A stretch of DNA of 64,000 bases from Ketobacter alkanivorans (GCF_002863865.1 NZ_CP022684.1:1951501-2015500); one strand, 5' to 3'; counted from the stretch's first letter, positions 28,116 to 37,524 are shown. The notes: a model not told the origin generated them from the letters alone. A program made the numbers and translations.

Positions 28116-31100
28116 CTAAGCCGTTGGGTGGTTTCCGAGGGCTCTAGCCTGAACAGGGCTTAGCCAACGCTCCACCACCTCTTGCAACCCTTCCTTGCGC
28201 AGGGGTTTGGCCAGATAATCATCCATGCCAGCGGCCAGGCATTTCTCCCGGTCTCCGTCCATGGCGTTGGCAGTAACCGCTATTATGGGCAAGGCCTGCC
28301 CCTTGAGATGCTCGCGAATAGCCCGGGTTGCCTCGTAGCCATCCATTACCGGCATCTGGCAATCCATGAACACCATGCCGTAATGCTGCCTTTTGACTGC
28401 TTCCAACGCCTGCTGGCCATCCTCCGCAATATCACAGCTGAAACCCAGTTTGCGCAGGTAACCACAGGCCACGCGACGGTTAACCTCGTTGTCATCCACC
28501 ACCAGCACTTGGGGCAGGGAGGCTTTGACAGCAACACCGGACTGCACCACGGTGATGAAATCATCCCCCCGACCCATCATGCAGTCTACGAGTTGTCGTT
28601 GCGAGAAGGGCACGTACAGATGTGGCAGCGGGCGCTGCCCATAGCGTTCTGTCGGCACCCTTAACTGTATGATTCTAGGAGGATTATCACCATGCAGAAA
28701 CGGATTGAGCTTCTCCCAAAAACGATCGCTGATCTCTTGAGCAATAAATATCCAGCGATAGTTTCGGGCGTTCAATACATCATCCAATTGACGTATCAAG
28801 CGGGATTCTTTGGGCTCCCAGTGAAAATCCAGCCCCCATTGCTGACAGGCCATCTGCATCACCATCTGTGTGGCAGGCAAATCACCGATCAGCAGCACAG
28901 ATGCATCCGCTTTGTGATGTGAAAACTCCTGGCGCACGCGTACTGCCAGCGAGGTCTGCCCTGCAGGCACTTCCACCGGCAGCTCAAAAAAGAACGACGA
29001 TCCAACGCCTTTGATTGAACGCACGCCAATGCGCCCACCCATGGCACTGAGCAACCCATCACACAGGGCTAACCCCAGCCCGGAGCCTCCAAATTTTCGG
29101 GTGCTGGAGACATCCTCCTGCACAAAGGGCCTGAATAGATCCCCCTGGCGCTCGGCACCAATACCGACACCGGTATCCTTGATCTCCACATAAAGGCGAT
29201 TATTGGGCAGCATTTCGGCCCACAGCAGAATGGAGCCGTGCTCGGTAAATTTCACCGCATTCGAAAGCAGGCTGGTGAGCACCTGACGCAGCTTGGTCGC
29301 ATCGGCCACGACGCGCTGGGGCAGCCCGGCCTCGGCCACCATGCCCAGATCCAGCCCCCGGCGATAGGCCTCCACCGACACGAAGCTCACCGCCGAGTTA
29401 AACAGGTCGTGGACATTCAGCTCTTCGTACACGAACTCCAGCTCACCGCTTTCCAGCCGGGAGAAGTCCATTACGTCGTCCACCAATGACAACAGGTTGC
29501 GCCCTGATTGCTTGGCCAACTCCAGCACCTGACGCTGCTCATCAGTCAGGCCGCTTTCATTAAACACGTCCAACATGCCCAGCATCCCGTTCATCGGGGT
29601 GCGAATCTCGTGGCTGACAATGGCCAGGAACCTGCTCTTATCTTCTGCCGTGGTTAACGCCAGATCACGCGCTTCGGCCATATCTTCGGAGGCCTTCACG
29701 ATTTCGTTGATGTCCACCACCACACCACGCAGGCCCACCACGTTAAGCCCTTCGATCACCACACTCACCAGTGCTTTCACCCACACCCATTCACCATTAC
29801 TGTGGCGCGCCTTGAATTCAATATAGGTATCGCTGGCCTCGTTGGTGGCATAACGGAAGGCATCCATCACCGTCTGATGATGGTCAGGATGAACATGATG
29901 CTGCCAGTCATTTAACTGCTCCAACAGCTGTTCGGGCGTATAACCCAGCACGTGCTGCACCTGCCCGGACAACAGTGACACGTGCATTGGATTGATCTGG
30001 GCCTCCCAAACGACACAATCAATGGAGCTGATAATAGATTGATAGCGCTCTTTGGATTCAAACAACTCATCCAGGTTCTTTTTCATATTGCTGCGCATGT
30101 TATCCAGCGAATTGGCCAGTTGGGCCAGCTCATCATTGGAACGCAGACTGATACGGCGATCGAGGTTGCCGTGGGTAAGCTCTTCTGCCCAGCCAGAAAG
30201 CCGGGCAATGGGTGCACCGATTTGTCGCGACATAACATAGGCCACCACCGCAATCAGCATGGTGGCAATCAAGCCGATCAAAAACGCCCGTTCGCGGATA
30301 AACGCAATATCCTTCAGGGCATCGTCGGCATCGCGCACCAGCACCAGGCTCCAACCACTGTCACGCACATAGCGGAACTCCCGCGCAGGCATATTGACCA
30401 GCAATAGCTCCTGAGAACCTCGGCGAATATAACGATGGCCCGGCCGACTCAATAACCGATCCAGCAGCATAGGGTTGTTGGCCACCCACCAACGCTTGCC
30501 ATACACACGAGTGGGATCGTCGCCACTGCTGGCCGCATCATCAAACAGAATAAAATCAGGGGCCGCCAGGATATAGCCATCGGCATCGATCAACACCGCA
30601 TAACCGCTCTCCTCCTGCTGTTCTGGCACCACATTGATGGCGCTTACCTGCAACAACAACTCGCGCCAATCAAGACTGGCTTTGAGCACACCGACAAGAT
30701 GATCGGGCTGGTATTTTCGAAAAATAGGCACCACGATACTGACACCGTAGCCACCCAGCTCTGAATCAAGCCGCAGAGGCGACAAAAACGCCTTACGCTC
30801 AATCATCACCTGTTTAAACCACTGGGCCTCTTTCAGGGAAATACCGATCAAATCGGAATCCCCCGCTGCCACCACCGCGCCGTCTACATCCACTGCCACC
30901 AACGTGTTATAAACACCATAGGCACGCTGATAATCGAACAGCATCTCGGACACCACCCCTTCCGGGTCGCCCCGCTCCACCGCCTGCATTACATCCAATG
31001 CCGCCCATGAGCGAATATTCTCCTGACTGAAACCAAACGTACGATCAATTTGCGACATGGCCAACAACGAAGTGGCTTGTAAACGTTCACCTACCTGATT

Positions 31101-31238
31101 GATGATGGTTTCGCGGGATTTGAAATAGGCAAGGGTGCCGAACACCATCAGCGGAGCCAATGCCACAATCAGCATTATCGCCAATAGCTTATTTTGAATG
31201 GTGGGGGCGAGCCAGCGGCGCGCTTTGCGTCTGTCCAT
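28116..31238 (-). CDS. Hybrid sensor histidine kinase with a degenerate and a functional receiver
   Basis: Membrane sensor of 1040 residues. Order: TM1 (about 17-38), a periplasmic double-Cache-like sensor (about 40-310), TM2 (about 317-337), HAMP (338-390), a PAS domain (about 395-520), HisKA with phospho-acceptor His543 ([10 protein letters not shown]), the ATPase domain with GSGLGLAL, a receiver-like domain that has lost its phospho-acceptor Asp (around 765-880, LLIGDLPA and WIFIAQE), and a normal receiver with Asp at about 959 ([12 protein letters not shown]). The ligand is unknown. No response regulator gene is adjacent, so phosphate probably passes to a separate Hpt protein. It is divergent from mutY. 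Confidence 0.92.
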   Translation of the reverse strand: MDRRKARRWLAPTIQNKLLAIMLIVALAPLMVFGTLAYFKSRETIINQVGERLQATSLLAMSQIDRTFGFSQENIRSWAALDVMQAVERGDPEGVVSEMLFDYQRAYGVYNTLVAVDVDGAVVAAGDSDLIGISLKEAQWFKQVMIERKAFLSPLRLDSELGGYGVSIVVPIFRKYQPDHLVGVLKASLDWRELLLQVSAINVVPEQQEESGYAVLIDADGYILAAPDFILFDDAASSGDDPTRVYGKRWWVANNPMLLDRLLSRPGHRYIRRGSQELLLVNMPAREFRYVRDSGWSLVLVRDADDALKDIAFIRERAFLIGLIATMLIAVVAYVMSRQIGAPIARLSGWAEELTHGNLDRRISLRSNDELAQLANSLDNMRSNMKKNLDELFESKERYQSIISSIDCVVWEAQINPMHVSLLSGQVQHVLGYTPEQLLEQLNDWQHHVHPDHHQTVMDAFRYATNEASDTYIEFKARHSNGEWVWVKALVSVVIEGLNVVGLRGVVVDINEIVKASEDMAEARDLALTTAEDKSRFLAIVSHEIRTPMNGMLGMLDVFNESGLTDEQRQVLELAKQSGRNLLSLVDDVMDFSRLESGELEFVYEELNVHDLFNSAVSFVSVEAYRRGLDLGMVAEAGLPQRVVADATKLRQVLTSLLSNAVKFTEHGSILLWAEMLPNNRLYVEIKDTGVGIGAERQGDLFRPFVQEDVSSTRKFGGSGLGLALCDGLLSAMGGRIGVRSIKGVGSSFFFELPVEVPAGQTSLAVRVRQEFSHHKADASVLLIGDLPATQMVMQMACQQWGLDFHWEPKESRLIRQLDDVLNARNYRWIFIAQEISDRFWEKLNPFLHGDNPPRIIQLRVPTERYGQRPLPHLYVPFSQRQLVDCMMGRGDDFITVVQSGVAVKASLPQVLVVDDNEVNRRVACGYLRKLGFSCDIAEDGQQALEAVKRQHYGMVFMDCQMPVMDGYEATRAIREHLKGQALPIIAVTANAMDGDREKCLAAGMDDYLAKPLRKEGLQEVVERWLSPVQARALGNHPTA

Positions 31239-31425
31239 ATTACTAATCAGGGAGCCTTGCTACACGATCCTTGGTCTTCGCCCGAATGGCAGGGGCAGGT
31301 TCACTACTCCATAAGTTCTCAGTATAGTGGCAATCCCTACATTTGCCCACGCGCGGTAAGTAATTACTAATCAGTGCCTAACCAACTGATATATTGAACA
31401 AAAAAACCATACAGAAGAGTAATTT

Positions 31426-32517
31426 TTGAACCCTGAACTTCTACAGAATGCAGACATCTTCCGAGCCCGCGTGCTGGACTGGTATCACCAGTTTGGCCGC
31501 AAGGATCTACCCTGGCAGCAAAACGTCAACCCTTACCGGGTTTGGATTTCAGAAATCATGCTGCAGCAGACCCAGGTCAGCACCGTAATCCCCTATTTTG
31601 AACGCTTTATGGCCCGCTTCCCCAGCGTGCAGGCCCTGGCAGACAGCCCCGTGGATGACGTACTGCAACACTGGTCCGGCTTGGGCTACTACGCCCGCGC
31701 CCGCAACCTGCACAAAGCCGCCTGCGTGGTGGACGAAGTCTTTGCCGGAGAATTCCCCCGCAACGTAGACACCCTCACCACGCTCCCCGGCATTGGCCGC
31801 TCCACCGCCGGAGCCATCGCCAGCATCAGCATGGGCATCGCCGCCCCCATCCTGGATGGCAACGTAAAACGGGTACTGGCACGCCTGCACGCAATCGAAG
31901 GCTGGCCCGGCGACAAAAAAGTGGCCGACCGCCTGTGGCAGATTGCCGAAGGCTATTCCATGGCTGAGCAAAACCGCGCCGACACACGGGAATACACCCA
32001 AGCCATGATGGATCTGGGTGCCACCCTCTGCACCCGCAGCAAGCCCGCCTGCACCGTCTGCCCCCTGGTGGACGGCTGCAAGGCCGTGGCTGAGGGCAAC
32101 CCCACAGCCTACCCCCACTCCAAACCCAAAAAAGACAAACCCGTCAAAGCCACCTGGATGTTAATGCTGCAACACAAGGGCGAACTGCTGCTGTACCGGC
32201 GACCCGACCAAGGCATCTGGGGTGGATTGTGGAGCTTTCCTGAGTTTGGGAGTGAAGACGCACTGCAACAGCATCTGGCCCTGCAGGGATTAAAGCCCCG
32301 CCAACAGACCAGCCTTGAGCCCTTTCGGCACACCTTCTCCCACTACCATCTGGATATCCACCCCATCCACATTACCCTAAGCCGCAAACTGCCCAGCGTG
32401 ATGGAAGGGCTGGATCAGGTCTGGTATAACGAGAGCCAGATCGAACAGCTGGGGCTGGCCGCCCCCATAAAAAAGCTGATCCAGATACTTCATCACGCCA
32501 ACCCCGTCAAACAGTGA
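31426..32517 (+). CDS. mutY: Adenine DNA glycosylase MutY
   Basis: Base-excision repair enzyme that removes adenine paired with 8-oxoguanine; 363 residues. Catalytic Glu43 is in [10 protein letters not shown], the helix-hairpin-helix shows [12 protein letters not shown], and the 4Fe-4S cluster motif is C-x6-C-x2-C-x5-C ([17 protein letters not shown]). The C-terminal NUDIX-like domain recognises 8-oxoG. The start is TTG, preceded by AGAAGAG about 6 bases away; the next Met is residue 45, inside the catalytic domain, so TTG is required. yggX follows by 10 bases, a common pairing. Confidence 0.97.
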   Translation: MNPELLQNADIFRARVLDWYHQFGRKDLPWQQNVNPYRVWISEIMLQQTQVSTVIPYFERFMARFPSVQALADSPVDDVLQHWSGLGYYARARNLHKAACVVDEVFAGEFPRNVDTLTTLPGIGRSTAGAIASISMGIAAPILDGNVKRVLARLHAIEGWPGDKKVADRLWQIAEGYSMAEQNRADTREYTQAMMDLGATLCTRSKPACTVCPLVDGCKAVAEGNPTAYPHSKPKKDKPVKATWMLMLQHKGELLLYRRPDQGIWGGLWSFPEFGSEDALQQHLALQGLKPRQQTSLEPFRHTFSHYHLDIHPIHITLSRKLPSVMEGLDQVWYNESQIEQLGLAAPIKKLIQILHHANPVKQ

Positions 32518-32527
32518 GCTGAACACC

Positions 32528-32800
32528 ATGAGCAGAACCGTCTTTTGCCGCAAATACCAACAGGACATGGAAGGCCTGGAGCGCCCGCCCTACCCCGGCC
32601 CCAAAGGGCAAGACATCTACGACAACGTATCCAAACAGGCCTGGCAGGAATGGCTCAAACACCAGACCATGCTGATCAACGAAAAGCGCCTGAATATGAT
32701 GGACCCGGAGACTCAAACCTACCTGACGGGTGAATTTGACAAGTTTCTTGCTGGAGAAGACGTCGAACAGCCCGAAGGCTATGTACCCCCAAGCAGCTGA
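32528..32800 (+). CDS. yggX: Fe(II)-trafficking protein YggX
   Basis: Small iron-related protective protein of 90 residues. It matches the family start [11 protein letters not shown] with conserved Cys7, followed by [12 protein letters not shown] and [14 protein letters not shown]. It is thought to protect iron-sulfur enzymes such as MutY from oxidation. It lies directly downstream of mutY, as in many gammaproteobacteria. Confidence 0.97.
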   Translation: MSRTVFCRKYQQDMEGLERPPYPGPKGQDIYDNVSKQAWQEWLKHQTMLINEKRLNMMDPETQTYLTGEFDKFLAGEDVEQPEGYVPPSS

Positions 32801-32877
32801 TTTAGAAAAACCTTCTGGATCAGGCCAAGGGGTATTGACTCAAAAGCCGTCTGAAGGTTTAATAGCGCCCTCTTGAC

Positions 32878-32953
32878 GCCCGGTTAGCTCAGTCGGTAGA
32901 GCAGGGGATTGAAAATCCCCGTGTCCTTGGTTCGATTCCGAGACCGGGCACCA
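32878..32953 (+). tRNA. tRNA-Phe (GAA anticodon)
   Basis: A 76-base tRNA with acceptor arms GCCCGGT/ACCGGGC, D loop AGCTCAGTCGGTAGA, anticodon loop CTTGAAAATC-type read as GATTGAAAATC (anticodon GAA), T loop GGTTCGATTCC and encoded CCA. It remains intact because the integrated element replaces the 3' half with an identical copy. It is the integration site of the element to its right. Confidence 0.98.
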
Positions 32954-32956
32954 TAT
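32907..32956 (+). repeat. attL: left 50-bp direct repeat (tRNA-Phe 3' half)
   Basis: Fifty bases running from the anticodon stem through the CCA end and three bases beyond are repeated identically at 40300-40349. The copies diverge immediately outside these limits on both sides. This is the expected product of integrase-mediated insertion at a tRNA gene. Confidence 0.96.
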
Positions 32957-32958
32957 AT

Positions 32959-32990
32959 AAAGGCCTGCAAGCAGTTGCGGGCCTTTTTTT
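32959..32990 (+). terminator. Terminator just inside attL, behind tRNA-Phe
   Basis: Arms AAAGGCCTGCAA and TTGCGGGCCTTT pair with one wobble around the loop GCAG, followed by a run of T. It belongs to the element, not the host, and so restores termination of the tRNA transcript after insertion. The original host terminator is probably the one at 40360. Confidence 0.85.
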
Positions 32991-32995
32991 ATTCC

Positions 32996-33016
32996 TGTGA
33001 CACACCCCTGTCACAC
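32996..33016. repeat. Candidate integrase arm-type repeats, left end
   Basis: TGTGACAC and TGTCACAC lie 5 bases apart, 40 bases inside attL. Related octamers TGCGACAC and TGTGACAT occur at 34458-34476 before the integrase gene, and two copies of TGCCACAC lie near attR. The pattern TG-N-N-ACAC at both ends fits arm-type integrase or excisionase sites; this is inference from placement. Confidence 0.4.
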
Positions 33017-33149
33017 TGCCAATTAGCCTCCCCCCTCTACCAGCACGACCATACTCTTACAACTAGATTCCCCCCTTCCAATTCCCTTTATATCAACATG
33101 CAATTAATATCAGTGGCGACTGCATTCGTGAAACTATTGGAAATAACTA

Positions 33150-34244
33150 ATGGGTAACAATAACCATCAAGAAGAAATCGCCTCATCGGGAAAAAAAGAT
33201 GATAACAAGCCTATATCTAAAACTCCTTTGTCTGAACACGTAAAGAAGTTTTTGCTCCTTAAATTTTTTAGCAGTTTTAGCTTATCCCAAAGAAAGCTCC
33301 TTAGAATAATGTTCTATGCTTGGTTTATTTGGGTTGTCGGCTTTATTATCTCTGCCCTGTATCTCCTTAGAAAAAGCGAGACTCTAGCAGAAGTCGCAAA
33401 AGACAATTTCTGGATATCCTTCTACGCATCTGCCGCTGAAGACGCTCTTTTCTTCATTATTTTGACCGCGATAGTAATACTCATTTCATCCAGGAAACCA
33501 GAAGAAGAAACTATCGACAACAAAATCAGTTTTCTTTTCAATGATGAATCTCTTAACGCTAAACAATACGCCAAAAGAGCAATAGAAAGATTGGCATGCT
33601 ATAGTCCCCAGTCAACTGTTCGCATCTCCGTTCACAGTTACAACTCGAAAATAGACGCTTTCAAAGTAATCACTAAATGGGACTTCAACCTAACCAATAT
33701 TTACAATAACTTTGCATACGAAAATGATGACAGTCTCCACGTCGACATAGATACAGACGACATCTATTTGGAAGACGAAATCAGAGGCGCCTTAACACAC
33801 CTCCAACTTTGCCCCATTGTCTCCTCAAAACATACAACTAACACTCGAAGCTATGAATTGCAGAATGACGAGCAAATAAAATCGAAGTTTTTGAAAAAGA
33901 AAATCCATGCTTCAATTGGCGCCAATGAAGCTGCTAAATATGAAGTAGAATTCTGGATGTGGTGTAAAAATGGAGAGCCATACCATCAATGGGTTCGACG
34001 CTTTACGGAAAAATACGTAATCAAAGTAACTAATGACATGACTTGCGGAAAGTCTATTACAGTGGAATGTCAGCCTCCATTCGACAAAACTTCCGATATA
34101 TCTGACCCCGAGCACCGCAAGATCGAGCTGAAACCCAACCAGTCAGAAGTTATTTATTCGGGAACAGAGATGACACCAGACGATGACATGTGGATATGTA
34201 TTTCAGGAAACGGCTCAACCCCAGAAGATAACCACAAAGAATAA
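33150..34244 (+). CDS. Two-TM membrane-anchored cargo protein of unknown function
   Basis: Protein of 364 residues, not recognised. A charged N-terminus (1-45) leads to two membrane spans (about 52-73 and 93-114), then a 250-residue soluble part predicted to be cytoplasmic. That part has a helical segment (AKQYAKRAIERL), an acidic stretch rich in Asp (DDSLHVDIDTDDIYLEDE) and a mixed beta region with WMWCKNGEPYHQWVRRF. It is AT-rich and sits first inside attL, a position where elements often carry accessory cargo. GGAAAT precedes the ATG. A defence or toxin effector is possible but nothing in the sequence proves it. Confidence 0.75.
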   Translation: MGNNNHQEEIASSGKKDDNKPISKTPLSEHVKKFLLLKFFSSFSLSQRKLLRIMFYAWFIWVVGFIISALYLLRKSETLAEVAKDNFWISFYASAAEDALFFIILTAIVILISSRKPEEETIDNKISFLFNDESLNAKQYAKRAIERLACYSPQSTVRISVHSYNSKIDAFKVITKWDFNLTNIYNNFAYENDDSLHVDIDTDDIYLEDEIRGALTHLQLCPIVSSKHTTNTRSYELQNDEQIKSKFLKKKIHASIGANEAAKYEVEFWMWCKNGEPYHQWVRRFTEKYVIKVTNDMTCGKSITVECQPPFDKTSDISDPEHRKIELKPNQSEVIYSGTEMTPDDDMWICISGNGSTPEDNHKE

Positions 34245-34270
34245 AAAGCAATATACTTATTCCTATATAC

Positions 34271-34276
34271 TATAAT
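34271..34276 (+). promoter_or_regulatory. Perfect -10 hexamer before the micro-ORF
   Basis: TATAAT at 34271-34276 would start transcription near 34283, 62 bases before the 11-codon ORF. No good -35 hexamer is seen at the right distance, which suggests either a weak promoter or one needing an activator. TATACT at 34295-34300 is a second candidate. Confidence 0.4.
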
Positions 34277-34303
34277 AAACAGTTTTTAAATCTGTATACT
34301 TGT

Positions 34304-34317
34304 AAATGTTAACATTT
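34304..34317. promoter_or_regulatory. 14-bp perfect palindrome (candidate operator)
   Basis: AAATGTTAACATTT is a perfect 14-bp palindrome lying just after the candidate -10 elements and 13 bases before the ribosome-binding site of the 11-codon ORF. Its position fits a repressor site over the early transcript. It is not the same motif as the TTAACG palindromes at 37475, although both contain GTTAAC-type cores. Confidence 0.5.
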
Positions 34318-34344
34318 AGTTCTCTTTCTAGAAGGATGCACACC

Positions 34345-34380
34345 ATGTACTTAGTAAGTAGCGGTGCAGGTGGTGGTTGA
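34345..34380 (+). CDS. Candidate 11-residue peptide gene (MYLVSSGAGGG)
   Basis: An ATG with the strong ribosome-binding site AGAAGGA 8 bases before it opens 11 codons and then stops. The peptide is hydrophobic at the start and ends in GAGGG. A 13-base palindrome (GTGGTT-G-AACCAC) spans the stop codon, and a strong terminator follows 39 bases later, so the unit is self-contained between the cargo gene and the integrase. It could be a peptide gene, a translated leader or simply part of a small RNA. No peptide-modifying enzyme or exporter is nearby. Confidence 0.4.
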   Translation: MYLVSSGAGGG

Positions 34381-34418
34381 ACCACTTATATTTTGACTTT
34401 GCATGAAAATTATAAAGG

Positions 34419-34445
34419 ACGCAGGCCGTAAGCCTGCGTTTTTTA
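34419..34445 (+). terminator. Strong intrinsic terminator after the micro-ORF
   Basis: ACGCAGGC and GCCTGCGT form a perfect 8-bp stem around CGTAA, followed directly by TTTTTT. It closes a transcript of about 150-165 bases starting near 34283 and isolates it from the integrase gene. Confidence 0.9.
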
Positions 34446-34559
34446 TTGCACCCAAGATGCGACACATATGTGACATACCAGAACAAAAAGCCATAACCAG
34501 CTGATTAATAATATATATTTCTAGTTGTTCGGTGATTATTAGTCCCCTGTTGCCGTTTA

Positions 34560-34589
34560 TTGTCAATTGCTGTAACCTTTTGCTGTATA
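34560..34589 (+). promoter_or_regulatory. Candidate integrase promoter
   Basis: TTGTCA (34560-34565) and TGTATA (34584-34589) are spaced by 18 bases and lie 25 bases before the integrase ATG. AAAGG at 34602-34606 would be the ribosome-binding site. Confidence 0.4.
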
Positions 34590-34614
34590 TTTGAACAGTG
34601 TAAAGGTTTTCTCC

Positions 34615-35658
34615 ATGGCGACTATCCGAGAGCGAAAAACAAGCAAGGGTGAAACCCGCTATCAAGCCATAGTCCGCCTCAAGGGCTTTCCTCCCCAAAC
34701 AGCCACATTCAATAGAAAGACTGATGCCAAAAGATGGGTTACCAATACCGAAGCAGCTATACGCGAAGGCAGGCACTTCAAAACTACGGAATCCAAAAAA
34801 CACACGCTCAGCGATTTAATAGAACGCTACATAAAATACGTCTTACCCACAAAACCAAAGAGCCAGCTTAAACAAGCTGCTCAGTTACGATGGTGGCAAT
34901 CTGAAATTGGCTACCTAACGCTTTCAGAAGTGACTCCAGCTCGCTTAGGCGAAGCAAGAGACAAACTTCAAAGGGGGCGTCAGCCAGCAACTGTGGTGAG
35001 GTATATGGCAGCCCTCTCTCACGCCTTCACAATTGCTTCAAACGAATGGGGATGGTTAGAAGACAACCCACTACGCAAGGTGCGGAAACCTGTAGAACCA
35101 AGAGGCCGAGTACGCTTCCTGGATGAAGAAGAACGCTCCAGACTGCTCACAGCCTGCAAACAATCTGACTGTGAATCACTGTACCCCGTAGTGGTACTGG
35201 CACTTTCAACAGGAATGAGACAAGGCGAAATCCTATCACTTGAATGGCCTCATGTAGACTTGGTTCGCGGCTACATCTACCTATCAGACACAAAAAACGG
35301 TGAGCGCCGCACAGTTCCACTGGTAAGCCATGCAAAAGAGCTTGTTCTTAACCTGTCAAAAATTCGCAGAGTCGATACAAAGCTACTGTTTCCCAGCACA
35401 GTGAAACCACAATCCCCAGTCGCCATACGAAGACCTTGGGGTGAAGCCCTCAAAGCAGCTGACATTCATGATTTCAGGTTCCACGATTTACGCCATACTG
35501 CCGCCAGCTACCTAGCTATGAACGGAGCATCTTTGGCTGAGATAGCTGAAATATTAGGTCATAAAACTCTCCAAATGGTGAAGCGTTACGCCCACCTTTC
35601 CGAGCAGCATACCAGCCGAGTTCTGGAGTCCATGAATAGGAGTATGTTTAATGGCTAA
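34615..35658 (+). CDS. int: Tyrosine recombinase / phage-type integrase
   Basis: Site-specific recombinase of 347 residues that inserts and excises the element at tRNA-Phe. The N-terminal arm/core-binding region (about 1-160) is followed by the catalytic domain with Arg202 (STGMRQGE), His290-x-x-Arg293 (HDLRH), His316 (LGHKT) and nucleophile Tyr325. A TTG at 34591 would add 8 residues, but the ATG at 34615 has a better ribosome-binding site. It overlaps the next gene by 8 bases. Confidence 0.96.
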   Translation: MATIRERKTSKGETRYQAIVRLKGFPPQTATFNRKTDAKRWVTNTEAAIREGRHFKTTESKKHTLSDLIERYIKYVLPTKPKSQLKQAAQLRWWQSEIGYLTLSEVTPARLGEARDKLQRGRQPATVVRYMAALSHAFTIASNEWGWLEDNPLRKVRKPVEPRGRVRFLDEEERSRLLTACKQSDCESLYPVVVLALSTGMRQGEILSLEWPHVDLVRGYIYLSDTKNGERRTVPLVSHAKELVLNLSKIRRVDTKLLFPSTVKPQSPVAIRRPWGEALKAADIHDFRFHDLRHTAASYLAMNGASLAEIAEILGHKTLQMVKRYAHLSEQHTSRVLESMNRSMFNG

Positions 35659-37480
35659 TGTTTCAGATTCATCCTTAGAACTAGAGCTCAGCCAGAATTC
35701 TTATTACCTGGAAAGTGCCAGCGAAAAGCTCAGTGAATTAATGAACAAGCCTTTTAATGTGTCTAGACTATTCGAGCTAGCGGAACACGGTGAGATTGCC
35801 ATAGCGTTCTCACCTGAGCCCAGCCTTGCCCAGCGGATGTATGCCCAAAAAGAAGCGAAAATAAAGCGGTTCTTGTATTTGAATCACTCTGACATTCTAG
35901 AGTTTAGCCCACACAACAGAAACAGAGAAATTATAAGGAGTGTCACCGCATTCGAAGATGCGAATTATGCGCGAATGTACAATGCCCATGCATCCGGCAA
36001 TGATACAAAAAAGTTTCCGACAGACAACCCTGATTCAACGGACAAATTATATTGTGAAAATCTAGCTAGAACCGAATTAGTAATAACCAAAGAAGAACTA
36101 GAGCGATTTATCAAGGAGTCAAAACCTACGACTTCCCTTGAATTCTGTAGTTATCACGATGCTGGACACATTCTATTTAACAATGATGGCATAACCCCCA
36201 GAATGAGAGGGCATGAACTAGAAATGTGGGCATATATCGACCAAGACAACCTGCAGCCCTACCTGGATAAAGGCCTCACTAGAAAAACCACAACAAATGA
36301 ATGTAGAAAGTTAGGATTAAATATAGAATCCTGCTACTTCTCTATGACACAAGTTGAAACCTTCAATCCAGAGGCCAAGGAAAACAGTGGTCGCTGGCTC
36401 ACATTTCAAGAATTAATCCAACGTTGGTCGAACCAAACACCGAATTATTCACTTGAATCTCTAAACAACCTAATAACTAGCGTTCACAAAAAAGCCATTA
36501 ACACAAATCATCTTGAGTTGTGGCCTTTGTCGCCCGATGAATACTTCTATGCCGTCGATCCTTATTCCGATGTAGCCTCCTGCCCCCAATCAGGAATGTT
36601 TCAGCTGCGTCAGATTGAGAAATTTGAAGAGCACCACTTTAAGGTAAGTCTCTCGGATTTGAGCAACCCAGAATCAATTGGATATGAAGTTGCTTTTCAG
36701 ATTCTAAACAGCAAGTTCGAATGTTCTGCTGAAGAGTTCACAGTGTGGTGCAATTGGGACAGATGGGAATTAAAACCTTACATGGACGACCAATTAAAAC
36801 GCCAATATTCGTTTTTTAGAGAAGAAGTTAGCTCACTTACTGATTGCTTAATTGGGGCGTTCTTTAACAAAACACAAGTTGAGCAATATGAGCCGAATGA
36901 GCGCTACATTACGCACACTGAACTTGTACACAAAATTGTGGAAGCAAGTGGATATGATGAAGCTAGAGCAGTAAAGCTAGTGATGAACAAATTCCATCAG
37001 GATCGAGGGCAATTAGAAAAGCCCGACCCGGTATCTAATACGAATACTCTAGGAATGACTTGGACAACTAAATTTACAAGCCCCACCCCTAGCAACGCGG
37101 TTTTTGAATTAGAAAAGGTAATCAAGTTCATAGCATCATCATTTGCCTGCCACACGATCACTTCCTCTAACTCAGCATCCAAGATAGCGAACACAAGCGC
37201 TCCGGCTACCTCATGTCAGCCATCAGTAGTCACCAGAACCAACCAACTGCACCAACTACTAATGAAAATTGACGAGCATCTTGAGAAAACCCTTGGCAAG
37301 AAACCAGCTCTTAAGCTAATACAAAAAACTCTCGAATCCCATTACGCTCAATTCGACGACGAAAACATAATCCAAGAAATTGACGAAGACACAATTTATT
37401 GGAGAAGCAAACATGGGTCAGAACAGAAACTAAGTTTCGGCTCCTTATCTGCTACCATATCCAAACTGCGGAGACGTTAA
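35651..37480 (+). CDS. Large unknown protein translationally linked to the integrase
   Basis: Protein of 609 residues starting inside the integrase stop region, with GGAG upstream. No family is recognised and there is no signal or membrane span. A loose internal repeat is visible: a hydrophobic/aromatic start, then Q-[VI]-E-x-[FY], then a Leu/Thr-rich helix start, at about 235 (FSMTQVETFNP), 320 (FQLRQIEKFEE) and 415 (FFNKTQVEQYEP). The C-terminus (about 535-609) is a separate helical module with LGKKPALKLIQKTLESHY followed by a basic tail. The tight link to int suggests a role in recombination, regulation or replication of the element. Confidence 0.8.
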   Translation: MANVSDSSLELELSQNSYYLESASEKLSELMNKPFNVSRLFELAEHGEIAIAFSPEPSLAQRMYAQKEAKIKRFLYLNHSDILEFSPHNRNREIIRSVTAFEDANYARMYNAHASGNDTKKFPTDNPDSTDKLYCENLARTELVITKEELERFIKESKPTTSLEFCSYHDAGHILFNNDGITPRMRGHELEMWAYIDQDNLQPYLDKGLTRKTTTNECRKLGLNIESCYFSMTQVETFNPEAKENSGRWLTFQELIQRWSNQTPNYSLESLNNLITSVHKKAINTNHLELWPLSPDEYFYAVDPYSDVASCPQSGMFQLRQIEKFEEHHFKVSLSDLSNPESIGYEVAFQILNSKFECSAEEFTVWCNWDRWELKPYMDDQLKRQYSFFREEVSSLTDCLIGAFFNKTQVEQYEPNERYITHTELVHKIVEASGYDEARAVKLVMNKFHQDRGQLEKPDPVSNTNTLGMTWTTKFTSPTPSNAVFELEKVIKFIASSFACHTITSSNSASKIANTSAPATSCQPSVVTRTNQLHQLLMKIDEHLEKTLGKKPALKLIQKTLESHYAQFDDENIIQEIDEDTIYWRSKHGSEQKLSFGSLSATISKLRRR

Positions 37481-37524
37481 TTTAACGCTAAGCGTTAATT
37501 CTTAATGCCCCCCTTAACGTTAAG
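37475..37524. promoter_or_regulatory. Cluster of TTAACG palindromes (candidate operators)
   Basis: Three palindromes built from the half-site TTAACG/CGTTAA occur in 50 bases: CGTTAATTTAACG (37475-37487), TTAACGCTAAGCGTTAA (37482-37498, overlapping the first) and CTTAACGTTAAG (37513-37524). They sit in the 123-base gap before the AlpA-like gene and overlap the previous stop codon. This looks like a cooperative repressor site for the regulator operon. Confidence 0.6.

Noticed and set aside
34345..34380. Microcin C-type peptide antibiotic gene
   Set aside because: A very short peptide gene recalls mccA, but no adenylating MccB-like enzyme, exporter or immunity gene is nearby.
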